A DNA stretch of 64,000 nucleotides from Nocardia miyunensis NBRC 108239 (GCF_001613065.1 NZ_BDBQ01000063.1:1-64000), one strand, 5' to 3'. Shown: positions 16,889 to 25,670, numbered from the stretch's first letter. Notes: generated from the letters alone by a model not told the origin. Program-made: numbers and translations.

Positions 16889-17175
16889 TGAGATTCGTTT
16901 CGTCAGGGATCACAACGCAGTCGGCATGCCGCCGGGTTGTGCGCCGTTGTATGGCTGCCGTGCGGACCGTGCTGGGCTTCGCGGCCCGCTCCGGCATGGC
17001 GTCGGCTGGGTTCGCGCGGATCGAATGCGGAGTGATGCTCAGTGGGATAACCCTGCGCACCGTGAGTCGGCTGTATGCAGGGCTGTGGTCCGCACAACCA
17101 GCCGACGGGAATCTCCGGGGAGGGCGCCCGTGCGACGGTAGGTCCGGGCGAGGCGCGGCTCTGCGGGCATGCGGA

Positions 17176-18027
17176 TCAGGGACGGCGTGCGATCCAGATC
17201 GGGCGTTCGTCGCGGACGGTGAGGTCGGGGCGACTGGCGAGGCCTTCGGGGCCCGCAGTCAGCAGAGTGTCCAGCGCGGTTGCGTCTGGTGCTGACAATC
17301 GGTCGGCGAGGCCGGTGCGCATGCGTTGCAGGGTGCTGTGCGCGAGGCGGGCGGCGGCCTCGGGCAGTGGGGGAGTGAGCGAGATGAGGATGCGACGCTC
17401 GGTTTCGATCTCGAATCCGGCCTTGGTCAGCAGGGTCGTCCAGTCCGAGCCGAGATGCGGGACGTGGTCGGCGGTTTCGGCGGCCAGGGCCTCGTGGGCG
17501 CGATCCTCCAGATCGCCGAGTTCACCTGCGGTAGAGAGGAATCGGGGCATCGAGTTCAGTTCCGCGAGGGCCAGCAGGCCGCCGGGGCGGATCGTGGCGA
17601 ACAGGTCGGTCAGCACGCGATCCGGATCGGCCGTGTGGTGCAGGGAATTCGCCGCCCAGGCCAGATCCACGGGTTCGAGTTCGGGCCATCCGGCGTCGAG
17701 ATCGGCGCGCAGGGTGCGGATGCGGTCGGCGACGCCGCGGGCGCTCGCCTTGTCTCGCAGTCGCGTCAGCATGTGTTCGGAGATGTCGACGGCGGTCACC
17801 TCGGCGTCCGGAAAACGCCGCGTCAGGGCGAGTGCGCCGGTCCCGGTGCCGGTGCCCATGTCCAGGATGCGCCGGACGGGCCGGTCGTCGAGGTGATCGC
17901 GAATCAATGCCGTCACCTCGGGGAGGTATTCGGGTAGCGCCTGCGCGTCGAGGTCGAGCAGGTCGGCCAGGGCGGATTCGTCACCGTGGTCGTGGCCGCC
18001 GTGCTGGTGCTGGTGATCGTGGCTCAT
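17176..18027 (-). CDS. Class I SAM-dependent methyltransferase with His-rich N-terminus
   Basis: A 283-residue methyltransferase. SAM-binding motif I is ILDMGTGTGTGALAL, followed by VTAVDISEHML (motif II), AWAANSLHHTADPDRVL and RPGGLLALAEL. The first fifteen residues (MSHDHQHQHGGHDHG) form a His/Asp-rich tail that could bind a divalent metal such as nickel or zinc. The acceptor is unknown. The start ATG 18027 is 48 bases from the divergent XRE-cupin regulator, so shared control is likely. Confidence 0.83.
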   Translation of the reverse strand: MSHDHQHQHGGHDHGDESALADLLDLDAQALPEYLPEVTALIRDHLDDRPVRRILDMGTGTGTGALALTRRFPDAEVTAVDISEHMLTRLRDKASARGVADRIRTLRADLDAGWPELEPVDLAWAANSLHHTADPDRVLTDLFATIRPGGLLALAELNSMPRFLSTAGELGDLEDRAHEALAAETADHVPHLGSDWTTLLTKAGFEIETERRILISLTPPLPEAAARLAHSTLQRMRTGLADRLSAPDATALDTLLTAGPEGLASRPDLTVRDERPIWIARRP

Positions 18028-18075
18028 GGATTCGACGCTACGCACTGTTTGCTCAGAAGGCATACAATCTTGCCT

Positions 18076-18636
18076 ATGACGCAAGACGGCGATCTGGACG
18101 GCGTGGTCCGCAAGCGGATCCGGGGCCTGCGCGTGGCGCGCGGCTGGTCGCTGGACGACCTGGCCACCCGCTGCTACCTGAGCCCGTCCACGCTCAGCCG
18201 CATCGAGACCGGTCACCGCCGCATCGCCCTGGATCAGCTCGCGCCCATCGCGCGGGCGCTGGGCACCACACTCGATCAGCTGGTGGAGTCGGTCAGCGAC
18301 GAGGACGTCGTGATCCGGCCCGAACGCGATACCGTCCGCGGCGTCACCACCTGGCTGCTCACCCGCGATTCGGGCCCGAACGGCGTCACCGTGGCCAAGA
18401 TGCGCCTGACCAAACCGGCCGGAGAGCAGCGCGTTCATCCGGGCCGGGACTGGTTCACCGTGCTGTCCGGCGCGGTGGAACTACGCCTGGGCGAGCGCCG
18501 CGTCCGCGTCGAGGCCGGTCAGGCCGCCGAATTCTCCTGCATGGTCCCGCACGCCTTCGGCGCCCTGGACGGCCCCGCCGAAATCCTGTGCATCCTGGAC
18601 AACGAGGGCCAGCGCACCCATCTGCACTCGTCCTGA
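18076..18636 (+). CDS. XRE-family regulator with C-terminal cupin
   Basis: A 186-residue regulator. The N-terminal XRE HTH (about residues 12-66) reads VRKRIRGLRVARGWSLDDLA...LSPSTLSRIETGHR. A small-molecule-binding cupin (about 105-180) contains HPGRDWFTVLSGAVELRLGE. This architecture is typical of regulators sensing amino acids, polyamines or antibiotics. TACAAT at 18063-18068 lies seven bases before ATG 18076 with no ribosome binding site, consistent with a leaderless transcript. Divergent from the His-tailed methyltransferase, its likely target. Confidence 0.88.
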   Translation: MTQDGDLDGVVRKRIRGLRVARGWSLDDLATRCYLSPSTLSRIETGHRRIALDQLAPIARALGTTLDQLVESVSDEDVVIRPERDTVRGVTTWLLTRDSGPNGVTVAKMRLTKPAGEQRVHPGRDWFTVLSGAVELRLGERRVRVEAGQAAEFSCMVPHAFGALDGPAEILCILDNEGQRTHLHSS

Positions 18637-18646
18637 GCGGCAGGTG

Positions 18647-19297
18647 TCATGCGGTGCGCAACGCCACAGTGACGTTGTCGGCGACCGCGGTGGGCAGGTA
18701 GTCGTCGCTGTTGCGCAGTACCTCGAGCAATTCCGGGCTGCGGTCGGAATTGTCGACGATGATCAGCGCGCCGGGGGACAGGTTCGGCTCCACCAGTTCG
18801 AGGATCTCGACGTACATCTCCTTGGCGCCGTCCAGGAACAGGATGTCGATCTCCTCGGGGAGGTCGCGGGCGAGGGTTTCGCGAGCGTCCCCGTCGCGAA
18901 TCTCCACCAGATCACCGAGACCGGCGGACTGCAGGGTGGCGCGGGCCGCTTCGGCCTTGGTCGGCTCGTATTCGGTGCCGATCACCCGCCCGCCGCCGTT
19001 GTCGCGCAGGCCCGCGGCCAGGCACAGCGTCGAGACTCCGAACGAGGTGCCGAATTCGACGATCGTCCGGGCGCGGCGAGTGCGGGTGAGGATGTACAGC
19101 AGTTTGCTGGTATCGGGCCGCACCGCCATGTACAGATCCTTTGCGGCGGCGAAGAATTCACGGGAACCGCCCTCAGGCCGCTCGGTGGGCGGCAGGGAGT
19201 CCATGCGGGCCCGGAACTCCTGGTGGCTGCGCTCGGCGTTCGCGTACAACTGGGCCAGCACCTCGGCGGCCGGGGAGCTGGTGAGGGTGGTTGCCAT
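18647..19297 (-). CDS. O-methyltransferase family protein
   Basis: A 216-residue class I methyltransferase of the caffeoyl-CoA/catechol O-methyltransferase-like group (Methyltransf_3/24). SAM motif I is IVEFGTSFGVSTLCLAAGL. A motif RVIGTEYEPTKAEAARATL follows, and IDILFLDGAKEMYVEILELV provides the acidic residue that usually binds the divalent metal. Substrate unknown. The start is taken at ATG 19297; longer versions from about 19342 would reach into the presumed operator. The gene is divergent from the GntR regulator, with only 49 bases between them, so it may belong to the same regulon as the aromatic cluster that follows. Confidence 0.82.
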   Translation of the reverse strand: MATTLTSSPAAEVLAQLYANAERSHQEFRARMDSLPPTERPEGGSREFFAAAKDLYMAVRPDTSKLLYILTRTRRARTIVEFGTSFGVSTLCLAAGLRDNGGGRVIGTEYEPTKAEAARATLQSAGLGDLVEIRDGDARETLARDLPEEIDILFLDGAKEMYVEILELVEPNLSPGALIIVDNSDRSPELLEVLRNSDDYLPTAVADNVTVALRTA

Positions 19298-19319
19298 GGG
19301 GAAATCTTTCGTCCGGCGA

Positions 19320-19343
19320 ATTGTTGGCATAATCATTGACAAT
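19320..19343. promoter_or_regulatory. Putative GntR operator A
   Basis: ATTGT-N14-ACAAT inverted repeat beginning ATTGTTGGCAT (19320-19330), lying between the O-methyltransferase and the GntR gene. The left arm matches the arm of operator B (ATTGTTGACAT) at 10 of 11 positions. Confidence 0.5.
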
Positions 19344-19346
19344 CGA

Positions 19347-20030
19347 ATGTCACCCTATCGCCAGGATGTGTCAGTGTCGCAGAGCAGTGAACTCGAACGT
19401 GGAACCCACGGCAAGGCCATTGCGGTGGAACGACTTCGGCATGCCATCGTGCAGGGGGAGGTGGCTCCCGGACAGCGACTCGTCGAATCCGAGCTGGTCG
19501 AGCAGTTCGAGGTCACCCGCGGCAGCGTGCGCGCCGCTATCGACGAACTGGTGGCCGAGGGGCTGATCGAGCGGATCCACAATCGCGGCGCGCGGGTGCG
19601 CTCGGTGTCGCACGAGCAGGCGGTGGAGATCCTCGAATGCCGCAAGGTGCTCGAGGGGTTGATCGCGGCCAAGGCCGCCACGCGCATCACCCCGGCCGAT
19701 GCCGATCGGCTGCGGGAGTACTCCACGCGGCTGTCGGCCGCGGTGCGGGAGGGCGAACTGATGAAGTACTCCGCGCTGAATCACGAGATGCATGCCGTGC
19801 TGAGGGAAATCGCCGGTCAGGAGACCGCGGCGGATCTGATCGGCCGACTCAACGCGCAGATCGTGCGGCATCAGTTCCAGCTGTCGCTGCGTCCCGGCCG
19901 TCCGCAGGTTTCGCTCGGCGAGCACTTGGCGATCGTGGACGCGGTCGTGGCGGGCGATCCGGACGCCGCGGAACAGGCCATGCGTGACCACCTCGACAGC
20001 GTGATCAGCGCGCTCGGCCGGAACGCCTGA
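19347..20030 (+). CDS. GntR/FCD-family transcriptional regulator
   Basis: A 227-residue regulator. The N-terminal GntR winged helix (about residues 20-85) contains ERLRHAIVQGEVAPGQRLVE and FEVTRGSVRAAIDELVAEGL. The C-terminal FCD ligand domain (about 90-220) is all-helical, with Asp/His metal ligands suggested by LNHEMHAVL and SLGEHLAIVDAV. FCD members usually sense organic acids. The adjacent operon makes oxalomesaconate-like acids, so one of those is a reasonable inducer. The start could be ATG 19347 or the GTGs at 19368 and 19374. Operator-like repeats lie before this gene, before 20190 and before the transporter. Confidence 0.88.
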   Translation: MSPYRQDVSVSQSSELERGTHGKAIAVERLRHAIVQGEVAPGQRLVESELVEQFEVTRGSVRAAIDELVAEGLIERIHNRGARVRSVSHEQAVEILECRKVLEGLIAAKAATRITPADADRLREYSTRLSAAVREGELMKYSALNHEMHAVLREIAGQETAADLIGRLNAQIVRHQFQLSLRPGRPQVSLGEHLAIVDAVVAGDPDAAEQAMRDHLDSVISALGRNA

Positions 20031-20078
20031 CCTTCCCTCGAATACGCTTCCACCTGCTCCGACCTCTTCGTTAACAGG

Positions 20079-20102
20079 ATTGTTGACATTTATGTCGGCA
20101 AT
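20079..20102. promoter_or_regulatory. Putative GntR operator B before the catabolic operon
   Basis: A 24-bp imperfect palindrome. Arm ATTGTTGACAT (20079-20089), centre TT, arm ATGTCGGCAAT (20092-20102); 9 of 11 positions pair. GTTAACA lies just upstream at 20070-20076. It is 88 bases before the first operon gene. Confidence 0.6.
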
Positions 20103-20189
20103 GCCTACGGTCGAATTGGAACGTGTCGTGCGGCACGCTCGCGCTCGGCCCGCTGGGGCGAGCGACCGCGGAGCAAGTGAGGTGAGTCG

Positions 20190-21023
20190 ATGCCCGAGGA
20201 CGCGTCTGTCGTTGGCGAGTCCGCGCCGCTGCGGGTGGCGGTACTCGGATTCGGCGAGGCGGGCACGGAATTCGCCCGTGACCTGGCCACGCTGGGTGCG
20301 GATGTGCGCGGGTTCGATCCGAAAGCGCCTGCGCCGCAGGGTGTCCTGGAGTGCACGAGCGATGCGGATGCCGTTCGCGGCGCCGAGCTGGTATTCGGTC
20401 TGACCACCGCGCACGAGGCCGAATCCGCCCTGCGGCAGGCTCTTTCGGGCCTTACGCCCGGCGCGGTGTGGGCCGAGGCGAATACCGGTACCCCCGCTGC
20501 CAAGGTGCGGCTGGCGGAGCTGGCCGCCGAGGCCGGGGTGGACCTGGTCGACGTGGCCATCATGGCTCCCGTGCCCGGTCGCGGGATTCGCACGCCGATG
20601 CAGGTATCCGGTTCGGCCGCACCGGGTTTCGTGGACCTCATGGCCGGGATCGGTGTTCCGGTCGAGCTCGTTCCCGGACCGGTCGGAGTGGCCAGTTCGC
20701 GCAAATTGCTGCGCAGCGTCGTGTACAAGGGGCTGGCCGCGGCGGTCGTGGAAGGGCTGGCCGGTGCGGAGGCGGCGGGATGCGCGGACTGGTTCCGCGA
20801 TCACATCGCCGGGGAATTCCGCTCCTTCGACGAGGACACCCTGGACCGCCTGATCAGCGGCACCTATGCCCACGCCGCCCGCCGCGCCGACGAGATGACG
20901 GCGGCGGCCGGGCAGTTGACCGAGCTCGGCGTTACCCCCCGTATCGCCACGGCCGCACGAGATGCTTTGCAGGACATCGCCTTCGGAGACGAAGGCGCGA
21001 GTCGCGATTCGAGAGGACAGTGA
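20190..21023 (+). CDS. NAD(P)-dependent oxidoreductase, beta-hydroxyacid dehydrogenase-like (DUF1932 type)
   Basis: A 277-residue dehydrogenase. The N-terminal Rossmann domain is 6-phosphogluconate-dehydrogenase-like (VAVLGFGEAGTEFARDLA, then VRGFDPKA). A C-terminal helical domain of DUF1932 type holds the probable catalytic lysine in SSRKLLRSVVYKGLAAAV. It probably oxidises a hydroxy acid or reduces a keto acid; the substrate is unknown. It opens a four-gene operon: its stop overlaps the start of the aldolase-like gene by one base (TGATG). In this setting a role in the ring-cleavage pathway, perhaps on a semialdehyde or hydroxy-acid intermediate, is inferred. Confidence 0.82.
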   Translation: MPEDASVVGESAPLRVAVLGFGEAGTEFARDLATLGADVRGFDPKAPAPQGVLECTSDADAVRGAELVFGLTTAHEAESALRQALSGLTPGAVWAEANTGTPAAKVRLAELAAEAGVDLVDVAIMAPVPGRGIRTPMQVSGSAAPGFVDLMAGIGVPVELVPGPVGVASSRKLLRSVVYKGLAAAVVEGLAGAEAAGCADWFRDHIAGEFRSFDEDTLDRLISGTYAHAARRADEMTAAAGQLTELGVTPRIATAARDALQDIAFGDEGASRDSRGQ

Positions 21024-21733
21024 TGGAGAACGTCGTGGTGACCGGGTGCCCGCGGGCCTCGATCGAGGATGCCGCCGCACTCGGCGAGTACGGTACCGCC
21101 ACCGTCCACGAGGCACAGGGGCGCACCGGCTTCCTCGGTCCGCGGCTGCGTCCGGCGTGGCCCGGTGCGCGGATCGGCGGTACCGCGGTCACCGTCCTGT
21201 GCTGGCCCGGTGACAATCTGATGATCCACGTCGCGGTGGAGCAGTGCCGCGCGGGTGACGTGCTGGTGGTGGCGACCAATTCGCCGTCCAGCGACGGGCT
21301 TTTCGGCGAACTGTTCGCCACCGCGCTGGCGCGCCGGGGCGTGCGGGGCGTGATTCTGGCCTGCGGTGTGCGCGATGTCGCGGATCTGCGTGAGATGGGC
21401 TTCCCGGCCTGGTCCACGGCGGTCAGCGCGCAGGGCACGGTCAAGGCCACCGCGGGCGCGATCAACGTGCCGGTCGTCATCGAGGGTCAGGTGATTCATC
21501 CCGGCGATGTGATCGTCGCGGACGATGACGGCGTGGTTCGCGTGCCACGCGCGAAAGTGCCGGAGGCGCTGGAGCTCTCGGCCGCGCGCGTCGCCAAGGA
21601 GGAGGCGGCGCGGCAGGCGTTCCGCGAGGGTGAACTGGGCCTGGACCGGTACGGTCTGCGCGATCGGCTCGCCGAGTTCGGCATCGAGTACGTGTCCTAC
21701 GAGGACTACCAGGGCGCCCGGGAGCGATCGTGA
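21023..21733 (+). CDS. 4-carboxy-4-hydroxy-2-oxoadipate aldolase / oxaloacetate decarboxylase-like (RraA family)
   Basis: A 236-residue RraA-fold protein resembling LigK/GalC aldolases. It shows the early YGTATVHEAQGRTGFLG motif, CWPGDNLMIHVAVEQ, and the substrate/metal site GELFATALARRGVRGVILACGVRDVADLREMGFPAWS. Family enzymes use Mg or Mn to split 4-carboxy-4-hydroxy-2-oxoadipate into pyruvate and oxaloacetate, the last step of the protocatechuate 4,5- and gallate pathways. The start is ATG 21023 and the stop overlaps the next gene by three bases, so translation is coupled on both sides. The pathway assignment rests on context and motifs. Confidence 0.82.
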   Translation: MENVVVTGCPRASIEDAAALGEYGTATVHEAQGRTGFLGPRLRPAWPGARIGGTAVTVLCWPGDNLMIHVAVEQCRAGDVLVVATNSPSSDGLFGELFATALARRGVRGVILACGVRDVADLREMGFPAWSTAVSAQGTVKATAGAINVPVVIEGQVIHPGDVIVADDDGVVRVPRAKVPEALELSAARVAKEEAARQAFREGELGLDRYGLRDRLAEFGIEYVSYEDYQGARERS

Positions 21734-22869
21734 CCAGGCGCCCGGATCCGCTCGGCGAGACGGCCGCCGATGAGGGGACGGCCGTCCCGCCGAGCGTCGA
21801 CCGGGACGGCATCGACTGCGTGTGGATGCGCGGCGGCACCTCCAAGGGAGCGTTCTTCCTGGCCGCGGATCTGCCCGGCGACCCGGCCGAGCGCGACGAT
21901 CTGCTGCTGCGGATCATGGGTACGCCGGATCCGCGCCAGATCGACGGAATCGGCGGCGCGACCTCGCTGACCAGCAAGGTCGCGGTGGTGTCGCCGTCCG
22001 AGCGGCCCGGCGTCGACGTGGACTACCTGTTCCTGCAACTCGGCGTCGAACAGCCCACGGTCTCCGATCGGCAGAACTGCGGCAACATCCTGGCCGGGGT
22101 GGGGCAGTTCGCCGCCGAATCCGGACTGGTCCCGGCATCGGGCGAAACCTGTTCCGTGCGAATATATCTGGTCAATTCCGGTGGCACGGCCACGGCCACG
22201 TTCCCGGTTCGCGACGGTCGTCCGGTGTACGACGGCGACACCCGCATCGACGGCGTGCCCGGGGGCGCCGCACCGGTGACGCTGGCCTTCGAGGACACCG
22301 CCGGCTCGGCCACCTCCGGACTGTTCCCCACCGGAAGTGTGCGCGATACCGTCGAGGGCATCGAGGTCACCTGCGTCGACAACGGCATGCCGGTCGTGGT
22401 CGCCGAGGCCGCGAGCCTCGGGCTCACCGGCTACGAATCGCCCGACGAACTGGCCGCCGATACCGCGCTGACCGACCGCGTCGATCGGTTGCGCCGCGCG
22501 GCCGCGGAGCTGATGGGTCTGGGCGACGTCGCGGAATCCTCTGTGCCCAAGACGATTCTGCTCGCACCGGCCCGTGACGGCGGCCGGGTGTGCACCCGCT
22601 CGTTCATCCCGGTGCGCCCGCACACCTCGCTCGGGGTTTTCGCGGCGATCAGCGCGGTGACCGCGATGACCACGCCCGGTGCGGTCGGTCACGACCTCAC
22701 CGCGGCCTGGCCCGCGGATCTGCGCCGGGTGGATGTGGAACATCCGTCCGGGCATCTGCTGGTCGACATCGACCTGGATCACACCGTGCATCCGCCCCTC
22801 GTGCGCAGCGCCGGTGTGGTCCGCACCGCCCGGAAACTGTTCGCGGGCAAGGTTTTTCCCCGCGCCTGA
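21730..22869 (+). CDS. 4-oxalomesaconate tautomerase-like protein (PrpF family)
   Basis: A 379-residue PrpF/DAP-epimerase-fold isomerase. Signatures are CVWMRGGTSKGAFFLA at the N-terminus, QIDGIGGATSLTSKVAVVSPS, the substrate-side DRQNCGNILAGVGQFA, and RSFIPVRPHTSLGVFAAISA near the C-terminus. Its closest functional match by pattern is GalD, which interconverts keto and enol 4-oxalomesaconate; PrpF itself acts on aconitate. GTG 21730 overlaps the aldolase stop. Together with the aldolase and the extradiol dioxygenase it indicates degradation of a carboxylated catechol or gallate-type compound. Confidence 0.83.
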   Translation: MTRRPDPLGETAADEGTAVPPSVDRDGIDCVWMRGGTSKGAFFLAADLPGDPAERDDLLLRIMGTPDPRQIDGIGGATSLTSKVAVVSPSERPGVDVDYLFLQLGVEQPTVSDRQNCGNILAGVGQFAAESGLVPASGETCSVRIYLVNSGGTATATFPVRDGRPVYDGDTRIDGVPGGAAPVTLAFEDTAGSATSGLFPTGSVRDTVEGIEVTCVDNGMPVVVAEAASLGLTGYESPDELAADTALTDRVDRLRRAAAELMGLGDVAESSVPKTILLAPARDGGRVCTRSFIPVRPHTSLGVFAAISAVTAMTTPGAVGHDLTAAWPADLRRVDVEHPSGHLLVDIDLDHTVHPPLVRSAGVVRTARKLFAGKVFPRA

Positions 22870-22901
22870 GGCGCGCCCCGTTTGTCGAGGAGGACAACAC
22901 G

Positions 22902-23870
22902 ATGGCCCCCGGTCATGACATCGCGCATCTGGCGCACGTACAGCTGCTGACACCGACGCTCGAGCGCAGCGTCGAATTCTTCACCGATTTCCTCGGACTG
23001 CACGTCGTCGGCGAGGGCAAGGACGAGGTGTACCTGCACGCCTGGGACGACTATCAGCACCACAGCCTCACCCTGCGCGCGCACCGGCACGGCGGCATCG
23101 CCCGCACCCATCTGCGGGCGACGAGTCCCGAGGCGCTGACCCGGCGGGTCGCCGCGCTGGAGGCGGCCGGACGCGGAATCGGCTGGACCGACGGTGAACC
23201 CGGTTTCGGGCCGACCTACCGTTTCACCGATCCCGACGGCCATGAATTCGGTCTCTACTACGAGGCGGAATGGTACGAGGCCGGTGACGAGGACCGTCCG
23301 TCGCTGAAGAATCAGGCCAGTGCCTATCCCAGCGGCGGCGTCCCGGCGCGCAGGCTCGATCACGTCAACTTCCTGGGCCGCACTCCGGTGGACAACCGCG
23401 ACTTCCTCGAGCAGACCCTCGGCGCGATGACGACCGAGCAGATCGTGCTGAACGACGGCACGGTCGCGGGCACCTGGACGACGTTCACCAACAAGAGCTA
23501 CGACCTGGTCTACACCCGCGATAACCTGGGCCTGTCGGGGCGGTTGCACCACATCGCCTTCGCCGCCGACAGCCGCGCGGACATCCTGCGCGCCTGCGAT
23601 GTCGCGCTGGATCAGGGCGTGTTCATCGAAACCGGCCCGCACAAGCACGCCATTCAGCAGACGTTCTTCCTCTACGTCTACGAACCGGGCGGCAATCGCA
23701 TCGAATTGTGCAATGCCGGTGCGCGTTTGATTCTGGCTCCGGACTGGAAGCGGGTGGACTGGACCGAGGCCGAACGAGCCAAGGGACAGGCGTGGGGACT
23801 CAAGACGATCGAGTCCTTCCACACCCACGGGACGCCGACCGCCGAGGATCTCGCGCAGTCGCAGGACTGA
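22902..23870 (+). CDS. Extradiol (meta-cleavage) dioxygenase, VOC catechol 2,3-dioxygenase type
   Basis: A 322-residue two-domain VOC enzyme. The C-terminal domain holds the Fe(II) triad His153 (RLDHVNFLG), His216/217 (RLHHIAF) and Glu268 (NRIEL), nearly the numbering of XylE. The extradiol signature is also present (HAIQQTFFLYVYEPGGNRIE). It would open a catecholic ring next to a hydroxyl with O2. This is unlike the LigAB-type dioxygenases usually paired with GalD/GalC-like enzymes, so the aromatic substrate is uncertain. Homoprotocatechuate- or catechol-like substrates are the nearest precedents. The ATG at 22902 has AGGAGG ten bases before it. Confidence 0.88.
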   Translation: MAPGHDIAHLAHVQLLTPTLERSVEFFTDFLGLHVVGEGKDEVYLHAWDDYQHHSLTLRAHRHGGIARTHLRATSPEALTRRVAALEAAGRGIGWTDGEPGFGPTYRFTDPDGHEFGLYYEAEWYEAGDEDRPSLKNQASAYPSGGVPARRLDHVNFLGRTPVDNRDFLEQTLGAMTTEQIVLNDGTVAGTWTTFTNKSYDLVYTRDNLGLSGRLHHIAFAADSRADILRACDVALDQGVFIETGPHKHAIQQTFFLYVYEPGGNRIELCNAGARLILAPDWKRVDWTEAERAKGQAWGLKTIESFHTHGTPTAEDLAQSQD

Positions 23871-23926
23871 GCCGGCCGCCCCTGTCGTCCGGTCGGCTCG
23901 CCGTGTGGCCGACCGGACGAATTAAA

Positions 23927-23959
23927 TGTTAACAATTTTGCTCGAAATACTGTTGATGA
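23927..23959. promoter_or_regulatory. Putative GntR-type site before the transporter
   Basis: The palindrome TGTTAACA (23927-23934) is followed at 23951 by TGTTGATGATAT. Both elements resemble the GTTAACA...TGTTGACATTT arrangement around operator B. A shared regulon is inferred, not shown. Confidence 0.4.
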
Positions 23960-24018
23960 TATTGCTGCGGATGTAGCGTGCATCACTGGATATAGCTCTA
24001 CGGACGAAAGGGACACAG

Positions 24019-25350
24019 GTGTCCTCGCTCGAATCCGGTGGTGTCACGACCACCACCTCCCGGCGGTTGTGGCTTCAGGTCACCGCGGTCTGCTGGTTCC
24101 TCGTCCTGCTCGACGGACTCGATCTGTTCGTATACGGCGCGACTCTGCCTGGGGTGTTCAAGGACAAGGCATTCGGGCTGAGCCCGGCCGTGGCCGGGGA
24201 CATCGGCAGCTTCAACACCTTCGGCATGCTGCTGGGCGCACTGGGCGCCGGGGTGATCACCGATCGGCTCGGGCGCCGCAAGATCATCCTGGGCGGAGTG
24301 CTGGTGTTCACGCTGTCCGCGGCCGTCTGCGGTATGGCGCCCGATGTCGCGACCTTCGGCGCCGCGCGGTTCACCGCGGGTATCGGCCTGGGCGTACTGC
24401 TGCCGACCGCGATCACGATGGTCATGGAGTATGCCCCGGCCGCGCGCAAGAACATCGCGGTGACCTTCCTGATGACCGCCCATCAGGCCGGTGGCGTGGT
24501 CGCCGGAGCCTTGGCGATGAACATCGTCGAATCGCTGGGCTGGCGATCGGTGTACTGGCTCGGCGCGGCGCCGATCGTCATCGCGGTGCCCGCGATCATC
24601 TTCCTGCTGCCCGAATCGCTGACCTATCTGCTGGCCTCGGGCCGCACCGAGCGGGCACAGCGGGTCGCGGACCGGTTCGGCGTCTCGCTCGCGGCCTACG
24701 CACCCGAGCGCGATGCGGAGCAGCGGCGCGGCAAGCTCTCCGAATTGTTCACTCCCGCACTGCGTTCGGTGACGCTGCTGTTCTGGATCGCCTCGTTCGG
24801 CGGACTGCTGCTCGTCTACGGCGTGAACACCTGGCTGCCCACGATGATGCGCTCGCACGGTTACAACCTCGGCTCGGCGATCAGCTTCCTGGTCGTGATC
24901 AACTTCGGCGGCATCGTCGGGCTGCTGGTCGCCGGGCGGCTCGCCGACCGGTTCGGTCCGCGGCGGGTCACCATCATCTGGTTCACGGCCACCATGATCG
25001 GGATCGGGCTGCTCGCGGTGCACATGCCGCTGGGGTTGACCTACGTCGACGTCTTCCTGACCGGCGGATTCCTGTTCAGCGCGCAGACGCTGATCTACGC
25101 CTCGGTCGGCACCTACTATCTGCCGAGCATCCGGGCGACCTCGCTGGGCTGGGTTTCGGGCATCGGCCGGTTCGGTGCGGTGTTCGGGCCCTGGTTGGGT
25201 GGCGTTCTGGTCGCGCACGAGCTGTCGAACTGGGGCTTCACGGTCTTCGCGGTGGCGGCGCTGATCTCGGCGGTGATGGTGGCCTTGGTGCGAGCCCGGC
25301 CGGTGTCCGATCCGGCCGGGAGTGGAGCGCCGGTAGTCGCCGCCGGTTAG
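24019..25350 (+). CDS. MFS aromatic acid:H+ symporter (AAHS family)
   Basis: A 443-residue transporter with about twelve membrane helices. It has the AAHS first-helix motif LDGLDLFVYGATLPG with its charged Asp pair, the MFS motif A loop GAGVITDRLGRRKIILGG, and a repeat of that loop in the second half (LADRFGPRRVTII). PcaK/GalT-type members import protocatechuate, gallate or hydroxybenzoates with protons. It starts at GTG 24019 after a 148-base gap containing operator-like repeats, so it is probably a separate unit of the same regulon. It supports the reading that the operon degrades an aromatic acid taken from outside. Confidence 0.88.
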   Translation: MSSLESGGVTTTTSRRLWLQVTAVCWFLVLLDGLDLFVYGATLPGVFKDKAFGLSPAVAGDIGSFNTFGMLLGALGAGVITDRLGRRKIILGGVLVFTLSAAVCGMAPDVATFGAARFTAGIGLGVLLPTAITMVMEYAPAARKNIAVTFLMTAHQAGGVVAGALAMNIVESLGWRSVYWLGAAPIVIAVPAIIFLLPESLTYLLASGRTERAQRVADRFGVSLAAYAPERDAEQRRGKLSELFTPALRSVTLLFWIASFGGLLLVYGVNTWLPTMMRSHGYNLGSAISFLVVINFGGIVGLLVAGRLADRFGPRRVTIIWFTATMIGIGLLAVHMPLGLTYVDVFLTGGFLFSAQTLIYASVGTYYLPSIRATSLGWVSGIGRFGAVFGPWLGGVLVAHELSNWGFTVFAVAALISAVMVALVRARPVSDPAGSGAPVVAAG

Positions 25351-25670
25351 CGCGGGTGACCAGCGCTGATCTCGCGATGCGAGTGCTGTAGCGGCAGGGG
25401 ATCCGGTATGCCCAGCGATGCGCGTCGTACGGTCGTCCGGGTCCGGTGCGACCACGCAAGGGGTCGAGGGTCCGCATCGTGATGGTGTGGGTGCCGGGAG
25501 TGACTCGGGATTCGGATTTGCCGCTGCGACATGGTATGTGAGGGAAGTCACGGAGGTCGGGAGCGTTCTGCCCGTAACGGGAGGCTGCTCCTACGTGATG
25601 CACAGGTTCGGTCCATAGCGTCGGGTGTCGAAGATCGTGAACGGCAATCCGGCACTCGAAGGAGATCGAC
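25351..25670. other. Intergenic region before galU
   Basis: 320 bases with no supportable gene. It contains the galU leader, with GAAGGAGA about ten bases before the start codon. I see no clear terminator for the transporter and no operator. Confidence 0.5.

Noticed and set aside
19371..21116. 581-residue minus-strand open frame across GntR and the catabolic operon
   Set aside because: No recognisable motif, and it lies opposite genes with clear catalytic residues and overlapping starts.
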